This document shows positions 53,640 to 63,071 of a stretch of 64,000 bases of DNA, one piece after another. The translations under genes and the position numbers were made by a program. This DNA comes from Mycobacterium parmense (GTDB lineage: Bacteria; Actinomycetota; Actinomycetes; Mycobacteriales; Mycobacteriaceae): the NCBI RefSeq assembly GCF_010730575.1, contig NZ_AP022614.1, forward strand, positions 3,720,001 through 3,784,000. Direction: 5' to 3'. Position 1 is the stretch's first letter. Every line of letters begins with the position of its first letter. The notes under the pieces are model-generated. The model was not told the DNA's origin and did not search any database. It saw only the letters and a list, made by a program, of their open reading frames with translations.

Positions 53640-55841
53640 ATGCCGATCGCGATAACCCCTGAGCATCAAGACCTGGCCGAATCGGTGCGGTCGCTGGTGG
53701 CACGCGTCGCGCCGTCAGAGATCCTGCACGCGGCGATGGAGAATCCGGTCGAGAATCCCCCGCCGTACTGGCAGGCCGCGGCCGAACAGGGCCTGCAGGG
53801 TGTGCATCTTGCGGAATCCGTTGGCGGCCAGGGGTTCGGGATCCTCGAGCTTGCGGTCGTGCTGGCCGAGTTCGGCTACGGCGCGGTGCCGGGCCCGTTC
53901 GTCCCGTCCGCGATCGCCGGCGCGCTGATCAGCGCGCACGACCCCGACGCCAAGGTGCTCTCGGAGCTGGCCTCGGGCGCCGCCATCGCCGCCTACGCCA
54001 TGGACTGCTGTGGGTTGACCGCCACCCGCCAGGGTGACGCGCTGGTGATCCGTGGCGAAGTGCGCGCGGTTCCCGCCGCGGCTCAGGCATCGGTGCTGGT
54101 GCTGCCGGTCGCCATCGACAGCGGCGAGGAATGGGTGGTGTTGCGCGCCGAGCAACTCGAGGTCGAACCGGTGAAGAGTCTCGACCCGCTGCGTCCCATC
54201 GCGCATGTGCGGGCCAACGCCGTCGAGGTCGGCGACGACGTCGTTTTGAGCAACCTGAGCAGGAGCACCGCGCACGCGCTGATGACCACGCTGTTGGCCG
54301 CGGAAGCCGTCGGCGTCGCGCGCTGGGCGACCGACACCGCATCGCACTACGCCAAGATCCGCGAACAGTTCGGCAGGCCGATCGGGCAGTTCCAGGCCAT
54401 CAAGCACAGGTGCGCCGAGATGATTGCCGACACCGAGCGGGCCACCGCCGCAGTGTGGGACGCCGCCCGGGCGGTAGACGAGGCGAGCCGCAATAATTGG
54501 GACACAACGAGTTCCCATGTCGAGTTCGCCGCGTCCGTGGCGGCGACGCTCGCGCCCGCTGCCGCCCAGCGATGCACGCAGGACTGCATCCAGGTGCACG
54601 GTGGAATCGGCTTCACCTGGGAACACGACACCAACGTCTACTACCGGCGCGCGCTCATGCTGGCCGCGTCCTTCGGCCGCGCCTCGCAATACCCGCAGAA
54701 GGTGGTGGACGCCGCGACCACCACGGGCATGCGGTCCGTGGACATCGACCTCGACCCCGACACCGAGAAGTTGCGGGACGAGATCCGGGCCGAGGTCGCC
54801 GCATTCAAGGCGATGGAGCGCGAGCCGCGCGGCGTCGCCCTCGCCGAGGGCGGGTGGGTGCTGCCCTACCTTCCCAAGCCCTGGGGCCGCGCGTCCGGCC
54901 CGGTGGAGCAGGTCATCATCGCCCAGGAGTTCAGCGCCGGACGGGTCAAACGCCCGCAGATGGGCATCGCGACGTGGATCATCCCGTCGATCGTCGCCTT
55001 CGGCACCGACGAACAGCAGCAGCGGTTCCTGCCGCCGACCTTCCGCGGCGAGATGATCTGGTGCCAGCTGTTCTCCGAGCCAGGCGCCGGGTCCGATCTG
55101 GCCGGGCTGACCACCAAGGCGACCCGGGCCGACGGGGGCTGGCGCATCACCGGCCAGAAGATCTGGACCACGGCGGCGCAGTACTCGCAATGGGGCGCGC
55201 TTTTGGCCCGCACCGACCCGAACGCTCCGAAACACAACGGCATCACGTACTTCCTGCTGGACATGAAGAGCGAGGGCGTCGAGGTCAGGCCGCTGCGCGA
55301 ACTCACCGGCAACGCGATGTTCAACACCGTCTACATCGACGACGTCTTCGTGCCCGACGAGTGCGTGCTCGGCGAAGTGAACAGGGGCTGGGAGGTCAGC
55401 CGCAACACCCTGACCGCCGAGCGTGTGTCGATCGGCAGCAGCGAGGCGAACTTCCTGGCGACGCTCGGCCAGTTCGTCGAGTTCGTCCGCGACGGACAGC
55501 TCGACCCGGTCGCGCAGCACCGCGCCGGGCAGCTGATCGCCGAGGGGCATGCCGCCAAGGTGCTGAACCTGCGTTCGACGCTGCTGACCCTGGCCGGCGG
55601 TGACGCCATGCCCTCGGCGGCCATCTCCAAGTTGCTGTCCATGCGCACCGGCCAGGGCTACGCCGAGTTCGCGGTGTCGTCCTTCGGCGCCGACGCCGCG
55701 ATCGGTGATACGGACGAATTGTGCGGCAAGTGGGGCGAATACCTACTGGCCAGCCGTGCTACCACGATTTATGGGGGCACCTCCGAGGTGCAGCTGAATA
55801 TCATCGCCGAACGGTTGCTCGGCCTGCCGCGCGACCCCTAA
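53640..55841 (+). CDS. fadE6: two-domain acyl-CoA dehydrogenase FadE6
   Basis: The protein has 733 residues (Rv0271c 731). The first ACAD domain (1-370) has VHGGIGFTWEHDTNVYYRRA at its end. The second (375-733) has MIWCQLFSEPGAGSDLAGLT, WRITGQKIWTTAAQYSQWG and ATTIYGGTSEVQLNIIAERL. Ribosome site GAAAGGGAAGG precedes ATG 53640. It is a natural fusion of two ACAD units and not a frameshift. It acts in beta-oxidation, perhaps on branched or sterol-derived acyl-CoA. Confidence 0.93.
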   Translation: MPIAITPEHQDLAESVRSLVARVAPSEILHAAMENPVENPPPYWQAAAEQGLQGVHLAESVGGQGFGILELAVVLAEFGYGAVPGPFVPSAIAGALISAHDPDAKVLSELASGAAIAAYAMDCCGLTATRQGDALVIRGEVRAVPAAAQASVLVLPVAIDSGEEWVVLRAEQLEVEPVKSLDPLRPIAHVRANAVEVGDDVVLSNLSRSTAHALMTTLLAAEAVGVARWATDTASHYAKIREQFGRPIGQFQAIKHRCAEMIADTERATAAVWDAARAVDEASRNNWDTTSSHVEFAASVAATLAPAAAQRCTQDCIQVHGGIGFTWEHDTNVYYRRALMLAASFGRASQYPQKVVDAATTTGMRSVDIDLDPDTEKLRDEIRAEVAAFKAMEREPRGVALAEGGWVLPYLPKPWGRASGPVEQVIIAQEFSAGRVKRPQMGIATWIIPSIVAFGTDEQQQRFLPPTFRGEMIWCQLFSEPGAGSDLAGLTTKATRADGGWRITGQKIWTTAAQYSQWGALLARTDPNAPKHNGITYFLLDMKSEGVEVRPLRELTGNAMFNTVYIDDVFVPDECVLGEVNRGWEVSRNTLTAERVSIGSSEANFLATLGQFVEFVRDGQLDPVAQHRAGQLIAEGHAAKVLNLRSTLLTLAGGDAMPSAAISKLLSMRTGQGYAEFAVSSFGADAAIGDTDELCGKWGEYLLASRATTIYGGTSEVQLNIIAERLLGLPRDP

Positions 55842-55865
55842 ACCGGCCCCGCCCGGCGCTGCGCG

Positions 55866-55883
55866 GCCCACCGTGCCGTGGGC
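55866..55883. terminator. short hairpin after fadE6
   Basis: GCCCAC and GTGGGC pair perfectly over a 6-base loop, 24 bp after the fadE6 stop. Confidence 0.5.
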
Positions 55884-55892
55884 ACAAACGGG

Positions 55893-55926
55893 CCATGCCG
55901 ACCTGACTTTCGCCAGGCCGGCATGG
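55893..55926 (+). terminator. strong hairpin terminator after fadE6
   Basis: CCATGCCG-A-CCTG pairs with CAGG-C-CGGCATGG: 12 paired bases, one mismatch, loop of 8. It lies 51 bp after the fadE6 stop and before the convergent Gly-rich gene. Confidence 0.75.
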
Positions 55927-56011
55927 TTACCCCCCCATTTCGTGCGCCAGCCAGCCTTTTATGAGATCGGCACGTCCAGGCTGGCCGGCTTACACGCTCT
56001 TCAGCGGCGGC

Positions 56012-56419
56012 TCACCACCACCAATTCCAGAAATGCCGGTGGCCCCAGAAGCCACGGCCCCACCAGCTGTTGCCCCAGCCGCCGCCGCGACCCCAGCCGC
56101 CCCCGCGTCCCCAGCCGCCGTGACCCCAACCGCCCCCGCGTCCCCAGCCGCCGTGACCCCAACCGCCCCCGCGGCCCGGGCCCCCGTGGCCCCCCCAGCC
56201 GCCGCCGTGGCCAAAGCCGCCGTGTCCGCCGCCGAAGCCTGGGCGTTCGGGAAGTAGTCCGGGGCCGCCGTGGGGACCTGCCACGGCAAAGGTCGTCCCG
56301 GGGCCGGGCACGGGAGCGGCTTGCGCCACGGGGCCGCCGCCGAACAGCAGCGCGGCCGCCATCGCCCCGGTGCCCACCGCACCTGCTGCCGCAGAGCGTA
56401 ACGATCGAGAAGAAAACAT
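56012..56419 (-). CDS. secreted Gly/Trp/His-rich small protein
   Basis: The start ATG 56419, behind AAGGGGC, gives 135 residues. It has a signal peptide (about 1-35, ending VAQAAPVPG). The mature part is a low-complexity chain of GRGGGWGHGGW units repeated three times, ending in FWGHRHFWNWWW. Gly-His-Trp composition suggests metal or surface binding. No family assigned. The 3' end faces the fadE6 terminator. Confidence 0.7.
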   Translation of the reverse strand: MFSSRSLRSAAAGAVGTGAMAAALLFGGGPVAQAAPVPGPGTTFAVAGPHGGPGLLPERPGFGGGHGGFGHGGGWGGHGGPGRGGGWGHGGWGRGGGWGHGGWGRGGGWGRGGGWGNSWWGRGFWGHRHFWNWWW

Positions 56420-56996
56420 CGGAGCCCCTTTCGAAGAAGTCATGCCGTGTTGCGCTCCACGGTAACTCATAAATACCTAGGCAAACAATAGTTATTCGGC
56501 AAATTGGTGCGGCTAATTTCCCACGTCCGGAGTGGGTATAAAATAGAGTAATTCTGTATATCAGTAATTGCTCGCTGCTCGGTTTCAGCGGATGCGGACC
56601 TACTGATGTCATGACCGGCCTGCAGTCATTTTGCCTGATAGATGCCGCTATACTGACCTACTGATCGCCGAATTCTGTCGCCTCAGTATATCCGCTTCAG
56701 CGCATTTTGCATTTCCTGAAAAGGTTGATTTATGCAAATGACAACCCCTGGCCAATGCATTCCCGCAACGCGGCTCTGCACCCATCGGCGGAAGTGATCA
56801 AGCTAACTGCTTTCATTGGTCGTGAATAGCGGCGCGCTGCGTACCCGCCAGACCCCGGGACATCTTCGCACCCCTTACCCGCCGTTGCCGGCGGCCGTTC
56901 GGCGACGCGACTTCTCCTGACATCGGTGAGACAATCGGGCTATACGCTCGGATGCTGATTTACTGACTGGCCCATCACCGGAGGACGATCGCCGCC
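56420..56996. other. AT-rich intergenic region with repeated TACTGAT motifs
   Basis: This 577-bp gap has no convincing gene and is clearly less GC-rich than its surroundings (stretch GTATAAAATAGAGTAATTC near 56536). GACCTACTGAT occurs twice exactly (56597 and 56655), its inverse ATCAGTA at 56560, and TTACTGAC near 56963. These look like binding sites for the protein encoded next. Confidence 0.6.
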
Positions 56997-57350
56997 GTGA
57001 ACTTCAATCCCAACCACGTCGGACCCGGCGCCGGATCGTTTCGCGCCCCCTCGTCGTCCTCTTCCCGGGACGCCGCCCCCACCGAACGGCTCACCGGGCT
57101 GGGACAGCACGGGGGGCACCGATCGATCAACCAGCCGGCACAGCCGGTCCGCGCCCAGCGCACGCGCCGCACCGTCGACCTGCCGGCGGCCACACACCGC
57201 GCACTCGACATCTGGCAGCGAGAAGCAGCCGACCGCCTCGGTGTCGCCAGGGTGACAGGGCAGGAAGTGCTCACCGCGCTCATCGACCAGTTGCTGGCCG
57301 ACCCCAAACTCACCGCGCAGATCACCCGCAGCATCCAGGAACGGCGCTGA
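56997..57350 (+). CDS. small protein with possible ribbon-helix-helix domain
   Basis: From GTG 56997 the protein has 117 residues. The N-terminal 55 residues are disordered and polar. The C-terminal part RTRRTVDLPAATHRALDIWQ then GQEVLTALIDQLLADPKL has the beta-strand plus two-helix pattern of ribbon-helix-helix DNA-binding proteins such as ParG or antitoxins. It is not part of the M. tuberculosis order of this region as remembered. No partner ParA or toxin gene is nearby. Confidence 0.65.
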   Translation: MNFNPNHVGPGAGSFRAPSSSSSRDAAPTERLTGLGQHGGHRSINQPAQPVRAQRTRRTVDLPAATHRALDIWQREAADRLGVARVTGQEVLTALIDQLLADPKLTAQITRSIQERR

Positions 57351-57370
57351 AACTCCTGTCGGCTGGGCGC

Positions 57371-57585
57371 ATGGCGGCGACCCGCTTCGCCCGGCTACGC
57401 CGCCCTCGCGATCGCCACGGGGTTCGATGGTGACGACCCGCTTCGCCCGGCTACGCCGCGCTCGCGATCGCCACGGGGCCCGATGGTGACGACCCGCTTC
57501 GCCCGGCTACGCCGCGCTCGCGATCACCACGGGGTTCGATGGTGACGACCCGCTTCGCCCGGCTACGCCGCGCTCGCGATCACCA
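57371..57585 (-). repeat. 56-bp tandem repeat array, 4 units
   Basis: Units begin at 57371, 57427, 57483 and 57539. On the minus strand each begins GTGGTGATCGCGAGCG or GTGGCGATCGCGAGCG and ends in GACC-type GTCGTCACCAT. The first minus-strand unit follows the fadD2 TAG directly. Unit arms GTGGyGA and TCGyCAC can pair, so each can form a hairpin. The same family, inverted, fills 60589-61190. Confidence 0.9.
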
Positions 57586-59268
57586 CTAGTTCTGATCGTC
57601 TAGGTCCATCTCGCGCAGCTCGCGCTTGAGGATCTTGCCGGTCGGGTTGCGGGGCAGCTCATCGAGGAAGACCACTTCCCGCGGCACCTTGTACCGGGCG
57701 AGATGGTCGCGCACGTAGCCCTTGATGGTGTCCTCGTCGACGTCCGCGCCGTCCTTCTTCACCACGAACGCACGCAGCCGGTGGCCCCACTCCTTGTCCT
57801 CGACGCCGATCGCCGTCGCCTCGACCACCTCAGGGTGGCCACTGATCAGGTCCTCGACCTCGGCGGGGAAGACGTTCTCCCCGCCGGAGACGATCATCTC
57901 GTCGTCCCGGCCACTGACGTAGAGCAGCCCGTACTCGTCGAAATATCCGACATCCCCGGATGACAACAGCCCGTCGATGATCTGCTTGTTGCCGCCACCG
58001 GTGTAGCCCGCGAAGGGGAAGGTGTTGCCGACGAAGATCCGGCCGACCTCACCCTGCGGCAACTCCTTGCCGTTGTCGTCGAAGATCTTGACCTTCACGC
58101 CCTTGACTACCGGGCCGACCGTCGCCGCGTTGCGTTCCAGGTCCTTGGGCCCGGCGATCGTCGCGAACGCAATCTCGGTCGACCCGTACATGTTGTACAC
58201 GACCGGACCCAGGTCCTTCAGGGCTCGGGCCGCCAATTCGGCGCCCAACTGCGATCCCGAGACGAACACGATTTTGAGGCTGGACAGGTCCGGCTTGGAC
58301 TCCATCTTCTCGATCGAGTCGAGGATGCGCGAGAGCATCACCGGCACCACCACCATGGCGGTCGCCTTGTACTTCTCGATGTCCTCCAGGACCAGGGGCG
58401 GCTTGAACTTGCGCCGCAGCACCAGCGTCGAGCCCAGGAACATAGCGATGGTCGCGTGCAGGTAACCGAGCGCGTGGAACATCGGCGACGGCAGCGACGT
58501 CACCTCGCCGGCCTTGAACGGGACGTGCGAGAGGATGCCGCCGACCGGCGCCAGCGTCGGCGGGGTGCTGCGGTTGGCGCCCTTTGGAGTACCCGTGGTG
58601 CCGCTGGTCAGGATGATGATCGACGCATGCCTGGCCGCCTTGGGGGCGGGCGACTTACTGCTGCGACCGATCAGGTCCTCGAGCGTCTCGTCCTTGCTGC
58701 CGGACGGCTCGTCGGCGTCTGGGTTGACGCCGAGGGCACGCAACTTGCCCAGCGGCGGGTCGGCCTTCGCGACGGCCTTGCAGTATTCGTCGTCGTAGAT
58801 GATGAGCTTGGCGTCCTCGCGCTCCGACACCTCTTTGATCTGCGGGCCGGAGAATTCGCTGTTGAGCAGGATGATGCGGGCACCTACGCGAGCGCACCCG
58901 TAGTTGGCTATGACGAACCACCGGTGGTTTCGGGCCAGGATCGCAACGCCGTCGCCGGCCTTGATGCCCATGTCGAGCAGGCCGTTCGCGACCGAGTGCG
59001 CAGCCTCGTCGAGCTGCTTGTAGGTGAATTCGCCGTCCTCGTCGATCACCGCCGCGCGGTCGGGGGTGCGCCGGGCGTTGAGCGACGGCAGCATCCCGAA
59101 CTCGCCCCACTTGTAGATGTCGGCGGCCATCGCGGCGTAGTTCTGCGGCGGCTCGAGCCGGAACGCGCCCGACTCGATGATCTTGCGCAGGTAGTGCAGC
59201 TCGGCCGTGCCGCGCTCGACGTACTGCTGAACTGTGGCGAACCCGGGCAGGCCAGGGAGGTTAGGCAT
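57586..59268 (-). CDS. fadD2: fatty-acyl-CoA/AMP ligase FadD2
   Basis: The start ATG 59268 (MPNLPGLPGFATVQQYVERG) gives 560 residues, as FadD2. The AMP-binding signature is ILTSGTTGTPKGA (about residues 218-230), with YGSTEIAFATIAGP, YVSGRDDEMIVSGGENVFP and the catalytic Lys in PRNPTGKILKREL. It activates fatty acids to acyl-CoA via acyl-AMP. It is divergent from the LigD-like gene across 67 bp, as Rv0270/Rv0269c are. The tandem repeat array starts at its stop codon. Confidence 0.92.
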   Translation of the reverse strand: MPNLPGLPGFATVQQYVERGTAELHYLRKIIESGAFRLEPPQNYAAMAADIYKWGEFGMLPSLNARRTPDRAAVIDEDGEFTYKQLDEAAHSVANGLLDMGIKAGDGVAILARNHRWFVIANYGCARVGARIILLNSEFSGPQIKEVSEREDAKLIIYDDEYCKAVAKADPPLGKLRALGVNPDADEPSGSKDETLEDLIGRSSKSPAPKAARHASIIILTSGTTGTPKGANRSTPPTLAPVGGILSHVPFKAGEVTSLPSPMFHALGYLHATIAMFLGSTLVLRRKFKPPLVLEDIEKYKATAMVVVPVMLSRILDSIEKMESKPDLSSLKIVFVSGSQLGAELAARALKDLGPVVYNMYGSTEIAFATIAGPKDLERNAATVGPVVKGVKVKIFDDNGKELPQGEVGRIFVGNTFPFAGYTGGGNKQIIDGLLSSGDVGYFDEYGLLYVSGRDDEMIVSGGENVFPAEVEDLISGHPEVVEATAIGVEDKEWGHRLRAFVVKKDGADVDEDTIKGYVRDHLARYKVPREVVFLDELPRNPTGKILKRELREMDLDDQN

Positions 59269-59335
59269 GAAATCCACCATATGTGACGTCCGTCTCAGCG
59301 CGGCCAGAAACCTCTGGCGAATTACCATCGACTGC

Positions 59336-60589
59336 ATGTCCCGTCCGGTTTCGCTGGAGGTGGCCGGGCACGAGGTCACCATCACCCATCCGGACAAGGT
59401 GGTGTTCCCCGGCGAGGTCGGGCCCGAAACAACGAGCCGTTTGCCGCGCTCCCGCAGCAAGCTCGACCTGATTGACTACTACCTGTCCGTCGCCGACGGG
59501 GCCCTGCGTGGGGTGGCCGGGCGGCCCATGATCCTGAAGCGCTTCGTCAAGGGCATCGGTGAGGAGGCCGTCTTCCAGAAGCGCGCGCCCGCCAACCGGC
59601 CCGACTTCGTCGACGTCGCAGAGCTGCGTTACGCGCGGGGCACCTCAGCCGCCGAGGCGGTCATCCACGACGCGGCCGGATTGGCCTGGGCGGTCAATCT
59701 CGGTTGCGTCGACCTCAACCCGCATCCCGTGCTGGCCGGCGACCTCGATCACCCCGACGAGCTCCGGGTCGACCTGGACCCGATGCCGGGGGTTTCCTGG
59801 CGTCGGATCGTCCACGTCGCGCTGGTGGTCCGGGAAGTGCTGGAGGACTACGGGCTGACGGCCTGGCCCAAAACGTCCGGGTCGCGCGGTTTCCACATCT
59901 ACGCCCGGATCGCCCCGCGCTGGGACTTCCGCCAGGTGCGGCTGGCCGCTCAGACCGTTGCCCGCGAGGTCGAGCGGCGGGTACCCGACGCGGCCACCAG
60001 CCGCTGGTGGAAGGAGGAGCGCGAGGGCGTCTTCGTCGACTTCAACCAGAACGCCAAGGACCGCACGGTGGCTTCGGCCTATTCCGTGCGGGCGACACCG
60101 GATGCCCGGGTGTCGACGCCGCTGCTCTGGGACGAGGTCGCCGACTGCGACCCTGCTGCGTTCACCGTCGACACGGTGCCCGCCCGCCTTGCCGCCATCG
60201 GCGACCCCTGGGCGGGAATGGACGACGCCGTCGGCGAGCTCGACCGCCTGCTGATCCTCGCCGAGGAAATGGGCCCCCCGGAGCGGGCGCCGAAAGGCAC
60301 CGGCAAGCGAACCGATGGCCGGCGCCAGTCGGCGATGCCGCTCATCGAGGTGGCCCGCACCAAGACGAAGGACGAGGCCATGGCCGCGCTGCAGACCTGG
60401 CGCGACCGCCATCCCGCGGCGGCCGAGCGTCTCGAGCCGGCCGACGTCCTGGTCGACGGGATGCGCGGGCCCAGTTCGATCTGGTACCGGATCCGCATCA
60501 ACCTCCAGCACGTCCCGACCGGTGAGCGCCCGCAGCAGGAAGAGCTGATTGCCGACTACAGCCCGTGGGACACCTACCGCAAGCGCTAG
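59336..60589 (+). CDS. LigD-type primase-polymerase domain protein (Rv0269c-like)
   Basis: The start ATG 59336 gives 417 residues. It holds the AEP polymerase fold of LigD without ligase or nuclease parts. Catalytic carboxylates fit RVDLDPMPGV (Asp146, Asp148) and the following SGSRGFHIYARI is the conserved active-site segment. FVDFNQNAKDRTVASAYSVR carries the third motif. Such stand-alone enzymes add nucleotides in repair; Ku and LigD proper lie elsewhere. The gene ends in TAG, which is also the start of the repeat array. Confidence 0.88.
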   Translation: MSRPVSLEVAGHEVTITHPDKVVFPGEVGPETTSRLPRSRSKLDLIDYYLSVADGALRGVAGRPMILKRFVKGIGEEAVFQKRAPANRPDFVDVAELRYARGTSAAEAVIHDAAGLAWAVNLGCVDLNPHPVLAGDLDHPDELRVDLDPMPGVSWRRIVHVALVVREVLEDYGLTAWPKTSGSRGFHIYARIAPRWDFRQVRLAAQTVAREVERRVPDAATSRWWKEEREGVFVDFNQNAKDRTVASAYSVRATPDARVSTPLLWDEVADCDPAAFTVDTVPARLAAIGDPWAGMDDAVGELDRLLILAEEMGPPERAPKGTGKRTDGRRQSAMPLIEVARTKTKDEAMAALQTWRDRHPAAAERLEPADVLVDGMRGPSSIWYRIRINLQHVPTGERPQQEELIADYSPWDTYRKR

Positions 60590-61190
60590 TGGTGATCGCG
60601 AGCGCGGCGCAGCCGGGCGAAGCGGGTCGCCACCATCGGGCCCCGTGGCGATCGCGAGCGCGGCGCAGCCGGGCGAAGCGGGTCGCCACCATCGGGCCCC
60701 GTGGCGATCGCGAGCGCGGCGCAGCCGGGCGAAGCGGGTCGCCACCATCGGGCCCCGTGGCGATCGCGAGCGCGGCGCAGCCGGGCGAAGCGGGTCGCCA
60801 CCATCGGGCCCGTGGCGATCGCGAGCGCGGCGCAGCCAGGCGAAGCGGGTCGCCACCATCGGGCCCCGTGGCGATCGCGAGCGCGGCGCAGCCGCGAAGC
60901 GGGTCGCCACCATCGGGCCCCGTGGCGATCGCGAGCGCGGCGCAGCCGGCGAAGCGGGTCGCCACCATCGGGCCCGTGGCGATCGCGAGCGCGGCGCAGC
61001 CAGCGAAGCGGGTCGCCACCATCGGGTCTAGTGGCGATCGCGAGCGCGGCGCAGCCGGGCGAAGCGGGTCGCCACCATCGGGCCCCGTGGCGATCGCGAG
61101 CGCGGCGCAGCCGGGCGAAGCGGGTCGCCACCATCGGGTCTAGTGGCGATCGCGAGCGCGGCGCAGCCGGGCGAAGCGGGCGCGGCAGCG
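60589..61190 (+). repeat. 56-bp tandem repeat array, 10 units plus a partial
   Basis: Units begin at 60589, 60645, 60701, 60757, 60812, 60868, 60922, 60976, 61031, 61087 and 61143. Unit length varies from 54 to 56 bp through 1-2 base deletions. The consensus contains GTGGCGATCGCGAGCGCGGC at the start and GTCGCCACCATCGGGCCCC at the end. GTGGCGA and TCGCCAC can pair. Two units end GGGTCTAGTGG, restoring the TAG junction form. It is a variable-number repeat between convergent genes. Confidence 0.95.
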
Positions 61191-61193
61191 GGA

Positions 61194-62585
61194 CTAGATC
61201 CCGACCCGTGCGACGGCGTTGCTCTTGCGTAGGTAGCAGAACCACGTGACGCCAAGCAGCAGCAGGAAGAACACGACGTAGAACTGCAGGGCGGGCTCGA
61301 TGGTGCCGAAGTGCGACTTCGACCACGCGTACGCCAGCGGCACGATGAATCCGCCGAAGGCGCCGACCGACGAGATGATGCCCAGCGCACCGGCGGCCTG
61401 GCGGCGCATGTGCACCATGGTGTCGGGGTCCCCGCCGGCGAGTTCCCCCTTGATCTTGAAGATGCGGGAGATCATCCGGTAGGTCGAGCCGTTGCCGATG
61501 CCGGTCGCCACGAAGAGGAACATGAAGCTGGCGAAGAACATCGGCAGGTTCTTGGCGTTGACCGACCACAGGGCGGCCGAGGCGCCGACGGCCAGCATGA
61601 CGAAGCTGACCGCGGTGATGCGGGCGCCGCCGATCCGGTCGGCCAGCTTGCCTCCGAGCGGGCGCATGATCGATCCGATTCCGGCACCGAGGAATGCCCA
61701 CGCGAGCGCGATGTCGCCGCGGCCGAACACCGTCTTGAGCAGGGTCGGGAAGGCCGCCGAGTAGCCGATGAACGAGCCAAAGGTGCCGATGTAGATCAAC
61801 GACATGATCCAGGTGTCGGGATGCCGCAGCGACTGAAAGACCGGCTTCACGTCGGCCTTCGCCTCGCTGATGTTGTTCATGAACAGGAAGGCGCACACGG
61901 CGGCCGCGACGGCCAGCGGCACGTAGAACAGGCCGGCCCGCGACAGCGCGATCCCGCCGCCCGCGACCACGATGGGCGGGATGATCTTCTGGACCACGGC
62001 GACGCCGATGTTGCCGCCGGCCGCGTTGAGCCCCAGCGCCCAGCCCTTGTCCTTCTCCGGGTAGAAGAACGAGATGTTGGCCATCGACGAGGCGAAGTTG
62101 CCGCCGCCGAAGCCGGCGGTCGCGGCGATCGCCACCAGCGCCGCGAACGGTAGGCCCGGATGGCTCACCGCCCACGCCAGCAGCAGGCACGGGATGAGTA
62201 GCAGACCCGCGGAGACGATCGTCCAGTTACGGCCGCCGAAGACCGGCACCGCAAACGTGTACGGCAACCGCAGGAATGCACCCACACCGCTGGGCACCGC
62301 GACCAGGCAGAGCGCCTGGCTGGCGGTCAGGGCCCAGCCGGACGCCGACGGATGGCCGTGGGCACCCGCCGTCATATGGACGACGACGATGCTCCACAGC
62401 ATCCACACGCTGAACCCGACATGTTCGGCGAAGATCGAGAAGATCAGGTTGCGGCGCGCGACCGCCTTGCCGGTCGACGCCCAGAACTCGGGGTCTTCCG
62501 GCCGCCAATCGTCGATCCAGTGCCGCCCCGCGTGATGGGGGCGCGGCTCGGACGGCTGTACTACCGGTGAAGTGGTCGTGGTCAT
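61194..62585 (-). CDS. narU: nitrate/nitrite transporter, MFS family (Rv0267/NarU)
   Basis: The protein has 463 residues (Rv0267 463) with 12 membrane helices. NarK/NarU features are AATAGFGGGNFASSMANISFF and LGLNAAGGNIGVAVVQKI (nitrate signature repeats), plus the conserved Arg in LRLPYTFAVPVFGGRNW. It moves nitrate in or nitrite out. The 3' end abuts the repeat array. No nitrate reductase gene is nearby. Confidence 0.92.
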   Translation of the reverse strand: MTTTTSPVVQPSEPRPHHAGRHWIDDWRPEDPEFWASTGKAVARRNLIFSIFAEHVGFSVWMLWSIVVVHMTAGAHGHPSASGWALTASQALCLVAVPSGVGAFLRLPYTFAVPVFGGRNWTIVSAGLLLIPCLLLAWAVSHPGLPFAALVAIAATAGFGGGNFASSMANISFFYPEKDKGWALGLNAAGGNIGVAVVQKIIPPIVVAGGGIALSRAGLFYVPLAVAAAVCAFLFMNNISEAKADVKPVFQSLRHPDTWIMSLIYIGTFGSFIGYSAAFPTLLKTVFGRGDIALAWAFLGAGIGSIMRPLGGKLADRIGGARITAVSFVMLAVGASAALWSVNAKNLPMFFASFMFLFVATGIGNGSTYRMISRIFKIKGELAGGDPDTMVHMRRQAAGALGIISSVGAFGGFIVPLAYAWSKSHFGTIEPALQFYVVFFLLLLGVTWFCYLRKSNAVARVGI

Positions 62586-62781
62586 CTTGCGGGCCCCCTT
62601 CGACGAGGCGCGTGGATCCGAGACCGGCGACGGCCCAGGATAAGTGGCGCTTGCACCTGACCACTCGACGCTAAAGACGCCCTGTTACCGGCCTGCGTTT
62701 CCGCCGTTACGCTGTGAATACATCGAGATCGCAATGGGTTGTCCGGCACTGTCAGATCGGCCGGTGCGGGACAGTCGGCCC

Positions 62782-63019
62782 ATGCAGGCGACTGAGGCGC
62801 CCCCGGGCCTGCGGGAGCGCAAGAAGATCAGGACTCGTCAGGCAATCAGCCGCGAGGCGATCGGTCACCGAATCGGGCGCGACCCTGCGGATTTCGAGCT
62901 GCGCCTCTAGGTCGGCGCGTTGACGGGCGCCATGATGGCGGCCCATGACGGCGCACCCAAGACGCCCGGAACGGTCGGGCGGTCTGGACTTCCTGGACGC
63001 GGGCATGCCGCCGGAGTGA
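62782..63019 (+). pseudogene. relic of a TetR regulator gene
   Basis: The start PGLRERKKIRTRQAISREAI is a normal TetR N terminus. It is then joined directly to what looks like the C-terminal domain (GHRIGRDPADFELRL), stops at TAG 62908, and continues as VGALTGAMMAAHD. A frame change leads to a final SGGLDFLDAGMPPE ending at 63019. A gene of about 190 codons has lost its middle and gained a stop and a frameshift. Confidence 0.7.
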
Positions 63020-63071
63020 GCCCACCGCACGGCGGCACGGCTGCGAGGAAGGAACGCGATACTCTCACGCG

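Noticed and set aside
53640..55841. Possible fusion error of two acyl-CoA dehydrogenase genes
   Set aside because: FadE6 of M. tuberculosis has the same two-domain length, so the fusion is natural.
60589..61190. CRISPR-like array
   Set aside because: The 54-56 bp units are contiguous and nearly identical from end to end, with no unique spacers and no cas genes.
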